Shown here: in pieces, positions 15,601-23,076 of the stretch
Position numbering within the stretch: the stretch's first letter is position 1
Layout: every line of letters begins with the position of its first letter
Origin: Clostridia bacterium
GTDB lineage: Bacteria > Bacillota > Clostridia > Oscillospirales > CAG-272
Reading direction: 5' to 3'
DNA: 38,796 nucleotides
Assembly: GCA_017504405.1 (NCBI GenBank)
Contig: JAFVRG010000017.1
Span: 1 to 38,796, forward strand
The notes under the pieces: model-generated
The model's input: only the letters and a program-made list of their open reading frames with translations
Databases searched by the model: none
What the model was told of the DNA's origin: nothing
Translations under genes and position numbers: made by a program

Positions 15601-16898
15601 AAAGAGTAATATCACTTCTTCTTGTCCTGATAATAGCTCTCGCTCCTATGATGCTGCTGACATCCTGCTCTGATTCAAAAGAGGTAAAAACCCTCTACGT
15701 CTACAACTGGGGACAGTATATCAGCGACGGCAGCGAGGACAGCTATGATACGAACGCCGAGTTCGAGGCGTATTGGAACGAAAACCTCGCCGACGAGTAC
15801 GGCTATGAAATCCGTGTCAGCTACTCGACCTATGCCTCAAACGAGGATATGTACAACAAAATAGTCAGCGGAAGCGCCAAATACGACATAATAATTCCGA
15901 GTGACTATATGATAGACCGCCTCGTGCGTGAGGATTTGCTGTACGCATTCAACCCTGCAGAAACCGTTGAAAACTATCAGTATATCGACGAGGAGTTCAA
16001 GGGGCTGTTTTACGATAAGGAAAATCTTTATTCCGTTCCCTACGCATACGGCGTTGTCGGTGTCATATATAACGCCGACAGAGTGGATACCGAGGCTGAG
16101 GGCTTCGGCACATGGGACCTTATGTGGAATGAGCAGTATAAGGGCAAAATCTTGCAGTTCAACAATTCCCGTGACGCATTCGGCACCTCGCTCTATCGCC
16201 TCGGCTATGACGTAAACACAACGAATAAGGCTGAGTGGGATGAGGCACTTTCTGAGCTTGCAAAGCAGAAGCCCCTCGTTCAGAGCTACGTAATGGACGA
16301 GATATTCAACAAAATGGGCACGTCCTCGGCGTGGATATCCGCCTACTACGCAGGCGACTATTTCACAATGTATGACGATAACGACTCTCTGGATTTCTAT
16401 TATCCCGAGGAGGGCACGAATATTTACATTGACGCTATGTGTATCCCGAAAAATTCCGAGAACAAGGATGCGGCGATTGAGTATATCAACTTTATGCTCT
16501 CCGAGGAAACCGCAATAGCTAATGCGGAGTATACCTGCTATGCTACCCCGAACAGGCTCGTTTATGAGAATGAGGAGTATATCGAGTATATAAACGATTG
16601 CTATGATGGTGAAATGTTTGAGAGCGGATACGATATCCTTTACTGCAAGACAAAGGATATCAGCGAAAAATCCGACGATGATGAGGAGGGCACAGTATAC
16701 GTGTCCTACTACCACGCCATAGAAAATACCGAGGAAAACGGATATCTTCTCTCCTACACCAATGAGTTATGGGAAACCTTGAAGATTGAGAGCTCGGGCG
16801 CTTTGTGGGTGTACATCACCGCAGCGGCAATTGTTCTCTTGCTTATCGGCTGGGCAGTGTATGCGTACGCTGTCAAGCGTTACCGTGACAGGTATTAA
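15597..16898 (+). CDS. potD: Polyamine-binding lipoprotein with extra C-terminal membrane helix
   Basis: Extracytoplasmic substrate-binding protein, 433 residues. The signal peptide ends in lipobox LLTSC (about residue 24). The PotD fold begins with LYVYNWGQYIS; YDIIIPSDYMIDRL, VPYAYGVVGVIYN and the late INFMLSEETAIANAEY are family segments. Unusually, after about residue 395 a hydrophobic helix (WVYITAAAIVLLLIGWAVYA) and a basic tail KRYRDRY follow, giving a second membrane anchor. ATGA overlap with potC. A strong bidirectional terminator follows. Spermidine versus putrescine preference cannot be told. Confidence 0.92.
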   Translation: MKRVISLLLVLIIALAPMMLLTSCSDSKEVKTLYVYNWGQYISDGSEDSYDTNAEFEAYWNENLADEYGYEIRVSYSTYASNEDMYNKIVSGSAKYDIIIPSDYMIDRLVREDLLYAFNPAETVENYQYIDEEFKGLFYDKENLYSVPYAYGVVGVIYNADRVDTEAEGFGTWDLMWNEQYKGKILQFNNSRDAFGTSLYRLGYDVNTTNKAEWDEALSELAKQKPLVQSYVMDEIFNKMGTSSAWISAYYAGDYFTMYDDNDSLDFYYPEEGTNIYIDAMCIPKNSENKDAAIEYINFMLSEETAIANAEYTCYATPNRLVYENEEYIEYINDCYDGEMFESGYDILYCKTKDISEKSDDDEEGTVYVSYYHAIENTEENGYLLSYTNELWETLKIESSGALWVYITAAAIVLLLIGWAVYAYAVKRYRDRY

Positions 16899-16903
16899 AT
16901 TGA

Positions 16904-16939
16904 ATGAAAAAAGCTCCGAGTAATCGGAGCTTTTTTCAT
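16904..16939. terminator. Bidirectional terminator after potD
   Basis: 16-bp perfect stem 16904-16919/16924-16939 with core aaaaaagctccga and loop gtaa. T-runs lie on both sides, so it also ends the facing HTH gene unit. The stem core is identical to that at 22271-22300. Confidence 0.9.
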
Positions 16940-17127
16940 CCTGAGAGGCAGGATTTAATCGAATAGCGATTATTTCATCCACGGCAGTGGATTTCATCTG
17001 CCCTGGCAGATTTCATTTTTAATTTCACGTCACCGCAGGCGACATATCACGCCGGCTGTGTCGGCATATCACGTTGCGTAAGCAACATATCACGCATCGT
17101 TAGTGGCATATCACTCACCGTAGGTGA
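16938..17127. repeat. Tandem array of nine different small stem-loops
   Basis: Nine consecutive inverted repeats with different stems. The good ones are atcctg/caggat (16938), aatcg/cgatt (16957), atccac/gtggat (16977), atctgcc/ggcagat (16996), gttgc/gcaac (17073) and tcacc/ggtga (17115); those at 17029, 17051 and 17094 are partial. In the right half the exact heptamer atatcac separates them (17044, 17066, 17087, 17108), giving a 21-22 bp period; in the left half the separator is tttcat-like. It lies between potD and the end of the HTH gene. Confidence 0.85.
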
Positions 17128-17142
17128 ATACACGCCGTCTGT

Positions 17143-17385
17143 TTAATAAATTGGAGTGTCATCGGGTGAGCGGAATATAATCTGAGGGGACACGCCAAAA
17201 TTGAAATATATGTTGAACAAAACGCTCACGGAGAGGTAAAAAGGTATCTCTCCTTTTTCTATATCCATCAGCTCTCTTGGGCTGACTCCTATGTAATTAG
17301 CCATGGTTTCGATGTCAAGGGCATTGCGGTTACGAATTGCTTTGACGTTTTTGCAGAAATTTATAGCCTCTTGTGTGTTGTTCAC
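17143..17385 (-). CDS. Small HTH (XRE-like) protein
   Basis: 80 residues, soluble. Residues about 10-60 fit a Cro/C1-type helix-turn-helix: VKAIRNRNALDIETMANYIGVSPRELMDIEKGEI, with the NYIGVSPREL segment in the recognition position. The tail (FNFGVSPQIIFRSPDD) is family-unspecific. The start is a GTG at 17385, with GAGAGGAT about 11 bases upstream, directly after the T-run of a terminator hairpin. It may therefore be expressed only when that hairpin is avoided. Likely a DNA-binding regulator; no target is visible apart from its own leader. Confidence 0.65.
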   Translation of the reverse strand: MNNTQEAINFCKNVKAIRNRNALDIETMANYIGVSPRELMDIEKGEIPFYLSVSVLFNIYFNFGVSPQIIFRSPDDTPIY

Positions 17386-17408
17386 GCTATGCTATCCTCT
17401 CGAAAAAT

Positions 17409-17565
17409 AAAAAAGTGCGCTCCATCAAGGAACGCACCCAAAATGTATTCCTCAAATGCTGCTACACATCTAACCATCCGTCAAAAAGGGAATAGGTAAA
17501 AAGAGAGAATACACTTTTGACATAGTGTTTCCCCTTTTGACAGAAATATTCGTGATGTGTAGCAT
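17409..17565 (-). ncRNA. Candidate structured RNA: small RNA (6S-like layout) or attenuator leader
   Basis: A strong promoter starts transcription near 17565. The first bases TGCTACACATC (17564-17554) pair perfectly with 17470-17460. After an internal bubble of 12 and 9 nt, a second perfect 13-bp helix (one G-U) joins 17541-17529 to 17492-17480, with a small hairpin inside. A separate terminator (17437-17429/17423-17415, T-run 17414-17409) ends it. A closing helix, central bubble and apical arm recall 6S RNA; equally, the terminator lies right before the ribosome site of the HTH gene, as in a riboswitch or attenuator. No known riboswitch consensus was recognised. Confidence 0.55.
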
Positions 17566-17570
17566 CTACG

Positions 17571-17599
17571 ATTATACCACTCTCCTATAAAAAAGTCAA
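17571..17599 (-). promoter_or_regulatory. Promoter of the structured RNA / HTH gene
   Basis: Minus strand TTGACT (17599-17594), 17-bp spacer, TATAAT (17576-17571), one base off consensus. It points toward the structured RNA and the HTH gene. Confidence 0.8.
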
Positions 17600-17693
17600 T
17601 ATTTTCTCACTGAACTTTTGAAAACAGAATCTTTATTGCAAGTAAATTGAAGCTATCGGAGTGTTAAATGTGTAAAAAAATTAAATCAAACAA

Positions 17694-17710
17694 AGTAGAA
17701 TATGTCAACT
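17694..17710. promoter_or_regulatory. Shared 17-bp motif upstream of the LamG protein gene
   Basis: agtagaatatgtcaact occurs here and, identically, at 38094-38110 upstream of the solute-binding lipoprotein gene, where its core is repeated 21 bp further on. A regulator-binding site is a reasonable guess. Here it lies about 80 bases before the -35 box. Confidence 0.4.
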
Positions 17711-17792
17711 AATAATAAAATAGTGCAAAAAAATGCAAAAATGTTGTAAATTGTATACAAAAAGCTTTTGGCATTTTTGTAGTATATGCGAA

Positions 17793-17821
17793 TTGAAAAA
17801 CTTGAACAGAAATTGTATAAT
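17793..17821 (+). promoter_or_regulatory. Promoter of the LamG-like protein gene
   Basis: TTGAAA (17793-17798), 17-bp spacer, TATAAT (17816-17821), then a short leader with AAAGGAG before the ATG at 17857. Confidence 0.75.
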
Positions 17822-17856
17822 ATATATACCCAAATTTTATAAAGGAGATTTTACCT

Positions 17857-20800
17857 ATGAAGAAAAGAGTTTTAAGTCTTATTCTTGCAGTCGTAATGGT
17901 TTTGTGCCTTGTGCCCGCAATCTCGATGGTTTCGTTTGCGGCAGAAGAGGATTACAGCATCCTGCCCGACGACACGAATAAGGCGCACTTCCTGTCCCTC
18001 GTTGAGGCGTATAAGGACGACGTTGCAGTTCCCGCAGCGGCGCTCATAAACGCAAAGCTCAACGGATACCTTGCTAAAAACAAGGAATTGTCAGTGGCAG
18101 AGCAGGCAGAAATCATAGCAAATACAATTCGTATGTTTGCTCTCGATGATGATGCTCATGCAGAGAATGTTCAGATTATAACTGAGTATCTGACTGCAAA
18201 ACCCCTTTCGCTCACCACTGACCAGATGAATACGGCGAAGGCTATAGCGAAGAAGCTCGTGTACGTTGACGGTGCTACCGTTGAAAGCGGCTTCCGCCTC
18301 TATTCCTCCCGTATGACGGCTAACCTGTTGGCGTGGAATGCGGTACAGGGTACGAACAACACAACAGTAGATGAAAACCTTGCACCCGCTTGGGCAGCAG
18401 CTATCTATGCAGCAGGCGTTTGGACTCCCGAGGCAGAGAATGCTGAAGCGGCACAGACCGCTTACGTTGCGGCGGCTATTAATAAGATAATTGCTGACAA
18501 CAGCATCACCTCCCTTAATCGCCAGCACGGTGATAATGTCTTTACTCCTCTTTGTGATGCAGTAGAGTTCCGTTCTTCAATTACGAATGCGGGAACGAAT
18601 AACGGTGTAGGTACAGGAAACTTCGGTAACGGTATCGGCCACAACAACGACGGTCCATGGGTTTACATATCCTCGGGAATTGAGCAGATAATCAAGCAGA
18701 CAAACTACGGCACAAATAAGGTTGCTGATTTCTATCTCAACTTCACAGACGTTGCAGTTGCAGATGATGCAGAGAAATTCGAGGTTATCCTTAACTACTA
18801 CTTTGCACCCGGCACAGGTAACTACGGTTACTATGAGGACCTCTGGTACGACGACGGACATCTCGTTTACTTCGTTGATACCTCGGGATTTACCAATGAG
18901 TATACCGTAACGGCTAACTCGGTTCTCGAATCCGAGGGCTCGACCACTCAGGTAGCAGCTACTCCCTCGCACTTTGCACGCTTTGTCAAGCCTGCAATAA
19001 TCGGCAACTCGAGTGCATTGAACAACACTGTATTCCGTCCTCACGTTAAGGTTGTAGGCGGATACGAAATCGGTAGATATTTCACCGTAGGAACTAACGC
19101 AAATGACGTTACCCTTTCCGCTAGTATAGATGATGAAGGATATTTGCGTATTATGAACGACAACGGTAACAACCGTTGGAACGTAACCAACTACGGCGGT
19201 TTCGGAAGATTTTCCGGAATTTTCCTCACTTATCTCTATTCGTACAGACAGCTCTCAGAGAAGCTGACTCATCATGCACACAATGCGTGGGCAAACAACA
19301 ATCTTACCGATTATAACTACTATCAGGATAACGGCATTTCGATGACCGCAAATGCAGACGGATTCTATGGTGGCTACACAATTCAGTTCGCAACCCGCCT
19401 TGATCTCGATTACTGGTCAAACGCACACTATTCCTCATTTGCAGGTGCGGTTAATGCAAACGGCGCTACCACCAGCTGGAACGTTTACGCAACCAACCTC
19501 GGCTATATGCTCTTAGGTCAGGGTGCTGCAGACGGCAGCAATACCTACAACTGCTCAGGCGCTCTCATTCACCTTAGTGCGAGAAGTGACGGTAATGGCG
19601 GATATGTCAGAACCTACACATCTCTTAACACGGGATACAACGTAGACGGCGGTCTTAAGCTCGGTGGCAACGCTCACGCAGGAGACGTTGGCGACTTTAT
19701 GGCTATAACCGTTTCGGCAAAATACATTGACCCCGTAAATAAGATTGCGGCAACGACCTTCTTTGATTTGAACGGTAAGATTCTTATCGACAACCGTGCT
19801 AATGACAAGACTGCTAATATGCAGGTTGCTGACACCAACGGTGATAAATTCTTCTATCCCTTTATGAGACTTCCTCACCGTTCGCCTTCTGCCGGCTCTG
19901 CAGATACCAGAGTAAACGCTATTGTTCAAATGCAGGATAAGCTGATGAGCAACTTCCGTGCATACGACGTAGACCTCACTCAGGAGCAGATTGCACAGAA
20001 TAACTTTGCCGACCTTGTTTACATTCTCGGCGTAGATATGACCGTATATAATGCACTTTCCGACTTCGATAAGGAGTCAGTTCGCAACCTCTACGGTGCA
20101 GCTACCCCCGACAGCGTTACCAAGGCAGAAATCGAGGAGAAATTTGCAGAGCTTGCAGCAGAGAAGGGCTATGACGACTATGCTTATCTCTGGTACGATG
20201 ACGGACACCTCATGTCCTTCGTTGACCTTATGAATATAACCGAGGAAGAGCGTGCGGAGCGTCACGAAAAGCAGTACTCGTGGAACGAGGTTATTGGACA
20301 TAGAAACGTACTTAACCTTTACAGCGGTGACTACCGTCTTGTTAACGGTTACTCTCTGTTTAACGTATTTAACCGCACCTACGGACGTCCGTTTGTAAAG
20401 ATTATCGGCGGTGCTAACGCAGGCAACTGGTATATGATTACCAGCAAGGATACGTCTACTCACAAGTTCCCGACTGTTGACGGCGGATTTACCGACTTCG
20501 GTGACACCTCAAACGGCTATACCGCAGGCGAGAGAACCGGTGTCCTCGTTGGAAAGACCTTTACACCGAGCGAAATCGTCGGAATGCAGAGCTTTGATCT
20601 CTCAAATAATACGACCGACATAGTAGGCGATTCTTACATGATGCCTGCTGTAAACGGCGGTAACGCTTATACTGTTGACGCATCGGTATATATCGGCGCT
20701 AACGCAAAGCAATATCCCTACTCGGTATTCCTTGCGGCAACCTCTGCGGCACAGTCTCCTGATGCCACTAACTTGTTCGGAACAACAGCCAACACTCCGG

Positions 20801-21975
20801 CTAAGCAGACTGAGTCGTACGGAACCTTCGTAAATGCACAGTCCAATTCGGATAGGACTGGCATTGATAACTTTGTAGTCGGATTTGCGGGCAGATACGG
20901 CGGATTCTCGGGCAAGTCAAATATTGGCGGCTCCTTCCACCTTGCTTCCATAGTTAATTATGAGAACGCATACTCCTTCATGACGAGCTATAAGGTACTC
21001 CTTGACAACCCGACTGACGGACATAAGGTAGTGTCTAAGCAGGCGAACTATGCTAAGGCAGCTGTTGCAGGCCACGACGAGTATCCCTTCTACGGAGCAT
21101 ACGCTCATATGAGCACCGTTATGGCATGCCTTGCAAACAACAACTACTATTACTACCTCAGAGTTTACGACGTAGAGCTTACCGATCTTCAGATGATGCA
21201 GAACCACTTTGCAGACCTTATGTATTTCAATAAGATTGATACTGCAAAGTACGACGCACTCTCCGAAAACGATAAGATGACGCTCTGGGCGTGGGCAACC
21301 GACATTCAGCTCAGCGATGCTGATTCAAAGGCTCTCGTTGAGGGCAAGATTGACGAGCTCGCAGACAAGGCAGGTGAGCTTGTTAACTTCGTTGGTTACC
21401 AGGCACGTGTATCGAAGAATGTTGGTGTAAGATCTGTATTCTATCTTGACAATGCTGCTCTTGAGGGCTACACTGTTAAGGCATACGGCGCAATCGTAAG
21501 TGCGGCAGTTGCAGGTGTAGATTTCGATGACCTTGTTATTGACTACAATGCAGAAAACGGTGAGGTCAGCGTTTCGAGCAACTTCCTTGCTACGAAGAGC
21601 ACCGATACCGATTTCAAGACGATAGGAAATGCTGAGAAGGCATATATCCTGCGCACATCCGAAAACCTTGACGACTACACAATGTTCGCATACACGATGA
21701 ACTACATTAACGGCTCAATCGATGAGGAAGGCAATATCACAGGCACCAGCATGATTGAGACTCTCAAGGATACTGAGCTGTTCTTCCGTGCATTTGCAGT
21801 AGTTGAGTATAAGGGTGTAACCTACATCCACTACGCAGACGGAGCAAGTGCAAATTACAACAACACCAGCGTATCTCTTGCTGAGGTTTCCGAGTACTAT
21901 GCAGCATACAACAACGGCGAGTTTGCTGACAATGTATGCATTAAGGCAGTCGTTGGAAACGGCGACGAAGAATAA
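17857..21975 (+). CDS. Large secreted protein with two LamG-like modules
   Basis: 1372 residues. A classical signal peptide (about 1-28, ending VSFAA) implies secretion; there is no lipobox, LPxTG motif or C-terminal membrane helix. Residues about 30-240 are helical and Ala-rich. Two related modules follow: each has LWYDDGHL (at about 329 and 778), a VK(V/I)(V/I)GG segment and a closing strand like NFRAYDVDLTQEQIAQNNFADL (about 698) or YLRVYDVELTDLQMMQNHFADL (about 1100), the usual end of LamG/concanavalin-like domains. After each close comes a similar helical piece with DALS(E/D). The last 200 residues form a separate beta-rich domain. Likely a glycan- or surface-binding protein; no catalytic motif was recognised. 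A 45-residue peptide gene follows 17 bases downstream. Confidence 0.75.
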   Translation: MKKRVLSLILAVVMVLCLVPAISMVSFAAEEDYSILPDDTNKAHFLSLVEAYKDDVAVPAAALINAKLNGYLAKNKELSVAEQAEIIANTIRMFALDDDAHAENVQIITEYLTAKPLSLTTDQMNTAKAIAKKLVYVDGATVESGFRLYSSRMTANLLAWNAVQGTNNTTVDENLAPAWAAAIYAAGVWTPEAENAEAAQTAYVAAAINKIIADNSITSLNRQHGDNVFTPLCDAVEFRSSITNAGTNNGVGTGNFGNGIGHNNDGPWVYISSGIEQIIKQTNYGTNKVADFYLNFTDVAVADDAEKFEVILNYYFAPGTGNYGYYEDLWYDDGHLVYFVDTSGFTNEYTVTANSVLESEGSTTQVAATPSHFARFVKPAIIGNSSALNNTVFRPHVKVVGGYEIGRYFTVGTNANDVTLSASIDDEGYLRIMNDNGNNRWNVTNYGGFGRFSGIFLTYLYSYRQLSEKLTHHAHNAWANNNLTDYNYYQDNGISMTANADGFYGGYTIQFATRLDLDYWSNAHYSSFAGAVNANGATTSWNVYATNLGYMLLGQGAADGSNTYNCSGALIHLSARSDGNGGYVRTYTSLNTGYNVDGGLKLGGNAHAGDVGDFMAITVSAKYIDPVNKIAATTFFDLNGKILIDNRANDKTANMQVADTNGDKFFYPFMRLPHRSPSAGSADTRVNAIVQMQDKLMSNFRAYDVDLTQEQIAQNNFADLVYILGVDMTVYNALSDFDKESVRNLYGAATPDSVTKAEIEEKFAELAAEKGYDDYAYLWYDDGHLMSFVDLMNITEEERAERHEKQYSWNEVIGHRNVLNLYSGDYRLVNGYSLFNVFNRTYGRPFVKIIGGANAGNWYMITSKDTSTHKFPTVDGGFTDFGDTSNGYTAGERTGVLVGKTFTPSEIVGMQSFDLSNNTTDIVGDSYMMPAVNGGNAYTVDASVYIGANAKQYPYSVFLAATSAAQSPDATNLFGTTANTPAKQTESYGTFVNAQSNSDRTGIDNFVVGFAGRYGGFSGKSNIGGSFHLASIVNYENAYSFMTSYKVLLDNPTDGHKVVSKQANYAKAAVAGHDEYPFYGAYAHMSTVMACLANNNYYYYLRVYDVELTDLQMMQNHFADLMYFNKIDTAKYDALSENDKMTLWAWATDIQLSDADSKALVEGKIDELADKAGELVNFVGYQARVSKNVGVRSVFYLDNAALEGYTVKAYGAIVSAAVAGVDFDDLVIDYNAENGEVSVSSNFLATKSTDTDFKTIGNAEKAYILRTSENLDDYTMFAYTMNYINGSIDEEGNITGTSMIETLKDTELFFRAFAVVEYKGVTYIHYADGASANYNNTSVSLAEVSEYYAAYNNGEFADNVCIKAVVGNGDEE

Positions 21976-21992
21976 TAAAGGAGGGTAAATGA

Positions 21993-22130
21993 ATGAAAAA
22001 TTACGTAAAACCCACAGTCGAAATCGTAAAGATTAAGGCAGAGGAATTTATAACCCTCTCTATTAACAGCCAGGGTAACAATGATAATACCGTAGGTATT
22101 TGGGAACTCCCCCTGAACTGGGACCTTTGA
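21993..22130 (+). CDS. 45-residue peptide gene directly after the LamG protein
   Basis: Short frame from the ATG at 21993 to TGA at 22128-22130, with GGAGGG 8 bases before the ATG. It begins MKNYVKPTVEIVKIKAEEFI, continues through a Ser/Asn/Gly-rich middle and ends WELPLNWDL. There is no signal peptide, cysteine or membrane segment. The N-terminal pattern MK-x-Y-x-KP-x-x-E, an acidic patch and an aromatic-acidic end resembles short uncharacterised peptides that I recall from gut Clostridia; this needs a search. It sits 17 bases after the LamG gene, so the two are probably cotranscribed. An ATG at 21988 in another frame is too close to the ribosome site. Confidence 0.7.
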   Translation: MKNYVKPTVEIVKIKAEEFITLSINSQGNNDNTVGIWELPLNWDL

Positions 22131-22137
22131 GACTTGT

Positions 22138-22228
22138 GAATTTTGGCATCTTCTTCCGTTTTTCACCTAACTCGACGTAGGTAGACTACGCCTTCGGGTG
22201 AAAGAACGAAAAAATCTGCTCAAAATTC
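22138..22228. repeat. Long imperfect palindrome in the 3' region of the peptide gene
   Basis: gaattttg (22138-22145) pairs with caaaattc (22221-22228). Inside, about 20 bases pair imperfectly and the centre contains cgtag-gtaga-ctacg. The whole 91 bp could fold as one arm, like a small palindromic repeat or non-autonomous element. It lies between the peptide gene and the terminator. Confidence 0.6.
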
Positions 22229-22270
22229 CCTAAGTCTGTTTCCAAATTATTCACTGGCAAAAAACTAAAC

Positions 22271-22300
22271 AAAAAAGCTCCGAGAAATCGGAGCTTTTTT
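22271..22300. terminator. Bidirectional terminator between peptide gene and mscL
   Basis: aaaaaagctccga (22271-22283) pairs perfectly with tcggagctttttt (22288-22300), loop gaaa. It serves the LamG/peptide unit on the plus strand and mscL on the minus strand. Confidence 0.9.
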
Positions 22301-22329
22301 AATCCTATAAACTTTGATTTTCAAGTGTT

Positions 22330-22938
22330 TTATTTTTCACTCAGAAGCTTTTTAATATCACGAAGCAACTTTGACTGTTCCTTGATGTTTTTGTAGAAGT
22401 CAGCCTCGGTTTTTGCCTTTGCCTCTGCCTCTGCTGCAATAACAGCCGCCTTGGCCTCTGCCTCTGCCTTCGCTTTTTCTTCCGCTATTCTTGCTTCCTC
22501 AGCCGCCTTTGCCTCTGCCTCAGCCTTTGCCTTTTCCTCGCGGTAATTCAAACGCTTTTCCATGCCCTTTATGATGCGTACGGCAACAAATACTGAGAAT
22601 GCAATAATCAGAAAATCAACAATCGACTGCAACCACAGTCCGTACTGAATGGAGATTTTGGTAACAGCCGCTGTTGTTTCTGTTGCGTCCGCAGCTTCCC
22701 TTAACACGTACTCCCACTCATCAATACTTACTCCGCTGGTGAAGTATGTCACAAACGGGGTTATAATATTCTTTACAAGACCGTTGACAATTGCGTTAAA
22801 AGCGGTAGCAATAACCACTGCAACAGCCATATCGAGCACATTGCCTTTGGTTATGAATTTTTTGAAATCAGACCAGAATGAGTGGTTGTTTTTCTTGATT
22901 TTTTCGTGGGCTTCTTTTAGCTTATTTCTTTTTGACAT
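22330..22938 (-). CDS. mscL: Large-conductance mechanosensitive channel with long coiled tail
   Basis: Homopentameric membrane channel that releases solutes on hypo-osmotic shock. 202 residues. The MscL core is clear: FKKFITKGNVLDMAVAVVIATAFNAIVNGLVKNIITP (about 25-62, N-terminal amphipathic helix and TM1) and the second helix SIVDFLIIAFSVFVAVRII (about 105-124). The family usually has 120-150 residues; here about 65 extra residues follow TM2, mostly Ala/Glu/Lys with repeated AKAEAEAKA units, predicting a long charged helix or coiled coil in the cytoplasm. A basic N-terminal extension of about 20 residues is also present. GGAG lies 8 bases before the ATG at 22938. Confidence 0.92.
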   Translation of the reverse strand: MSKRNKLKEAHEKIKKNNHSFWSDFKKFITKGNVLDMAVAVVIATAFNAIVNGLVKNIITPFVTYFTSGVSIDEWEYVLREAADATETTAAVTKISIQYGLWLQSIVDFLIIAFSVFVAVRIIKGMEKRLNYREEKAKAEAEAKAAEEARIAEEKAKAEAEAKAAVIAAEAEAKAKTEADFYKNIKEQSKLLRDIKKLLSEK

Positions 22939-22979
22939 ATTATTCTCCTTTATCTTGCCTTTCGGCATATTATGACATT

Positions 22980-23008
22980 ATTATACACCTGTTTTGATTT
23001 CATGTCAA
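22980..23008 (-). promoter_or_regulatory. Perfect consensus promoter of mscL
   Basis: Minus strand TTGACA (23008-23003), 17 bp, TATAAT (22985-22980). It begins immediately after the T-run of the proS terminator. Confidence 0.85.
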
Positions 23009-23010
23009 GA

Positions 23011-23033
23011 AAAAAGGAAGCCAAGCGGCTTCC
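23011..23033 (-). terminator. Terminator of proS
   Basis: ggaagcc (23016-23022) pairs with ggcttcc (23027-23033); on the minus strand the stem is followed by a T-run that ends at the mscL -35 box. Confidence 0.85.
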
Positions 23034-23076
23034 CTTATTTTCTTATTAAATGATTAATTACACCACGCTAACGGTA

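Noticed and set aside
15837..16715. 292-codon minus-strand frame
   Set aside because: Fully inside potD on the opposite strand; a shadow of biased codon use with no ribosome site.
16938..17127. CRISPR array
   Set aside because: Repeats are only about 7 bp with hairpin spacers of 14-15 bp, far from CRISPR repeat and spacer sizes, and no cas genes are present.
17671..17712. 14-codon frame with a GGAG site upstream of the LamG gene
   Set aside because: Very Lys/Asn-rich, in A/T-rich promoter DNA, and it merely reads through the shared 17-bp motif.
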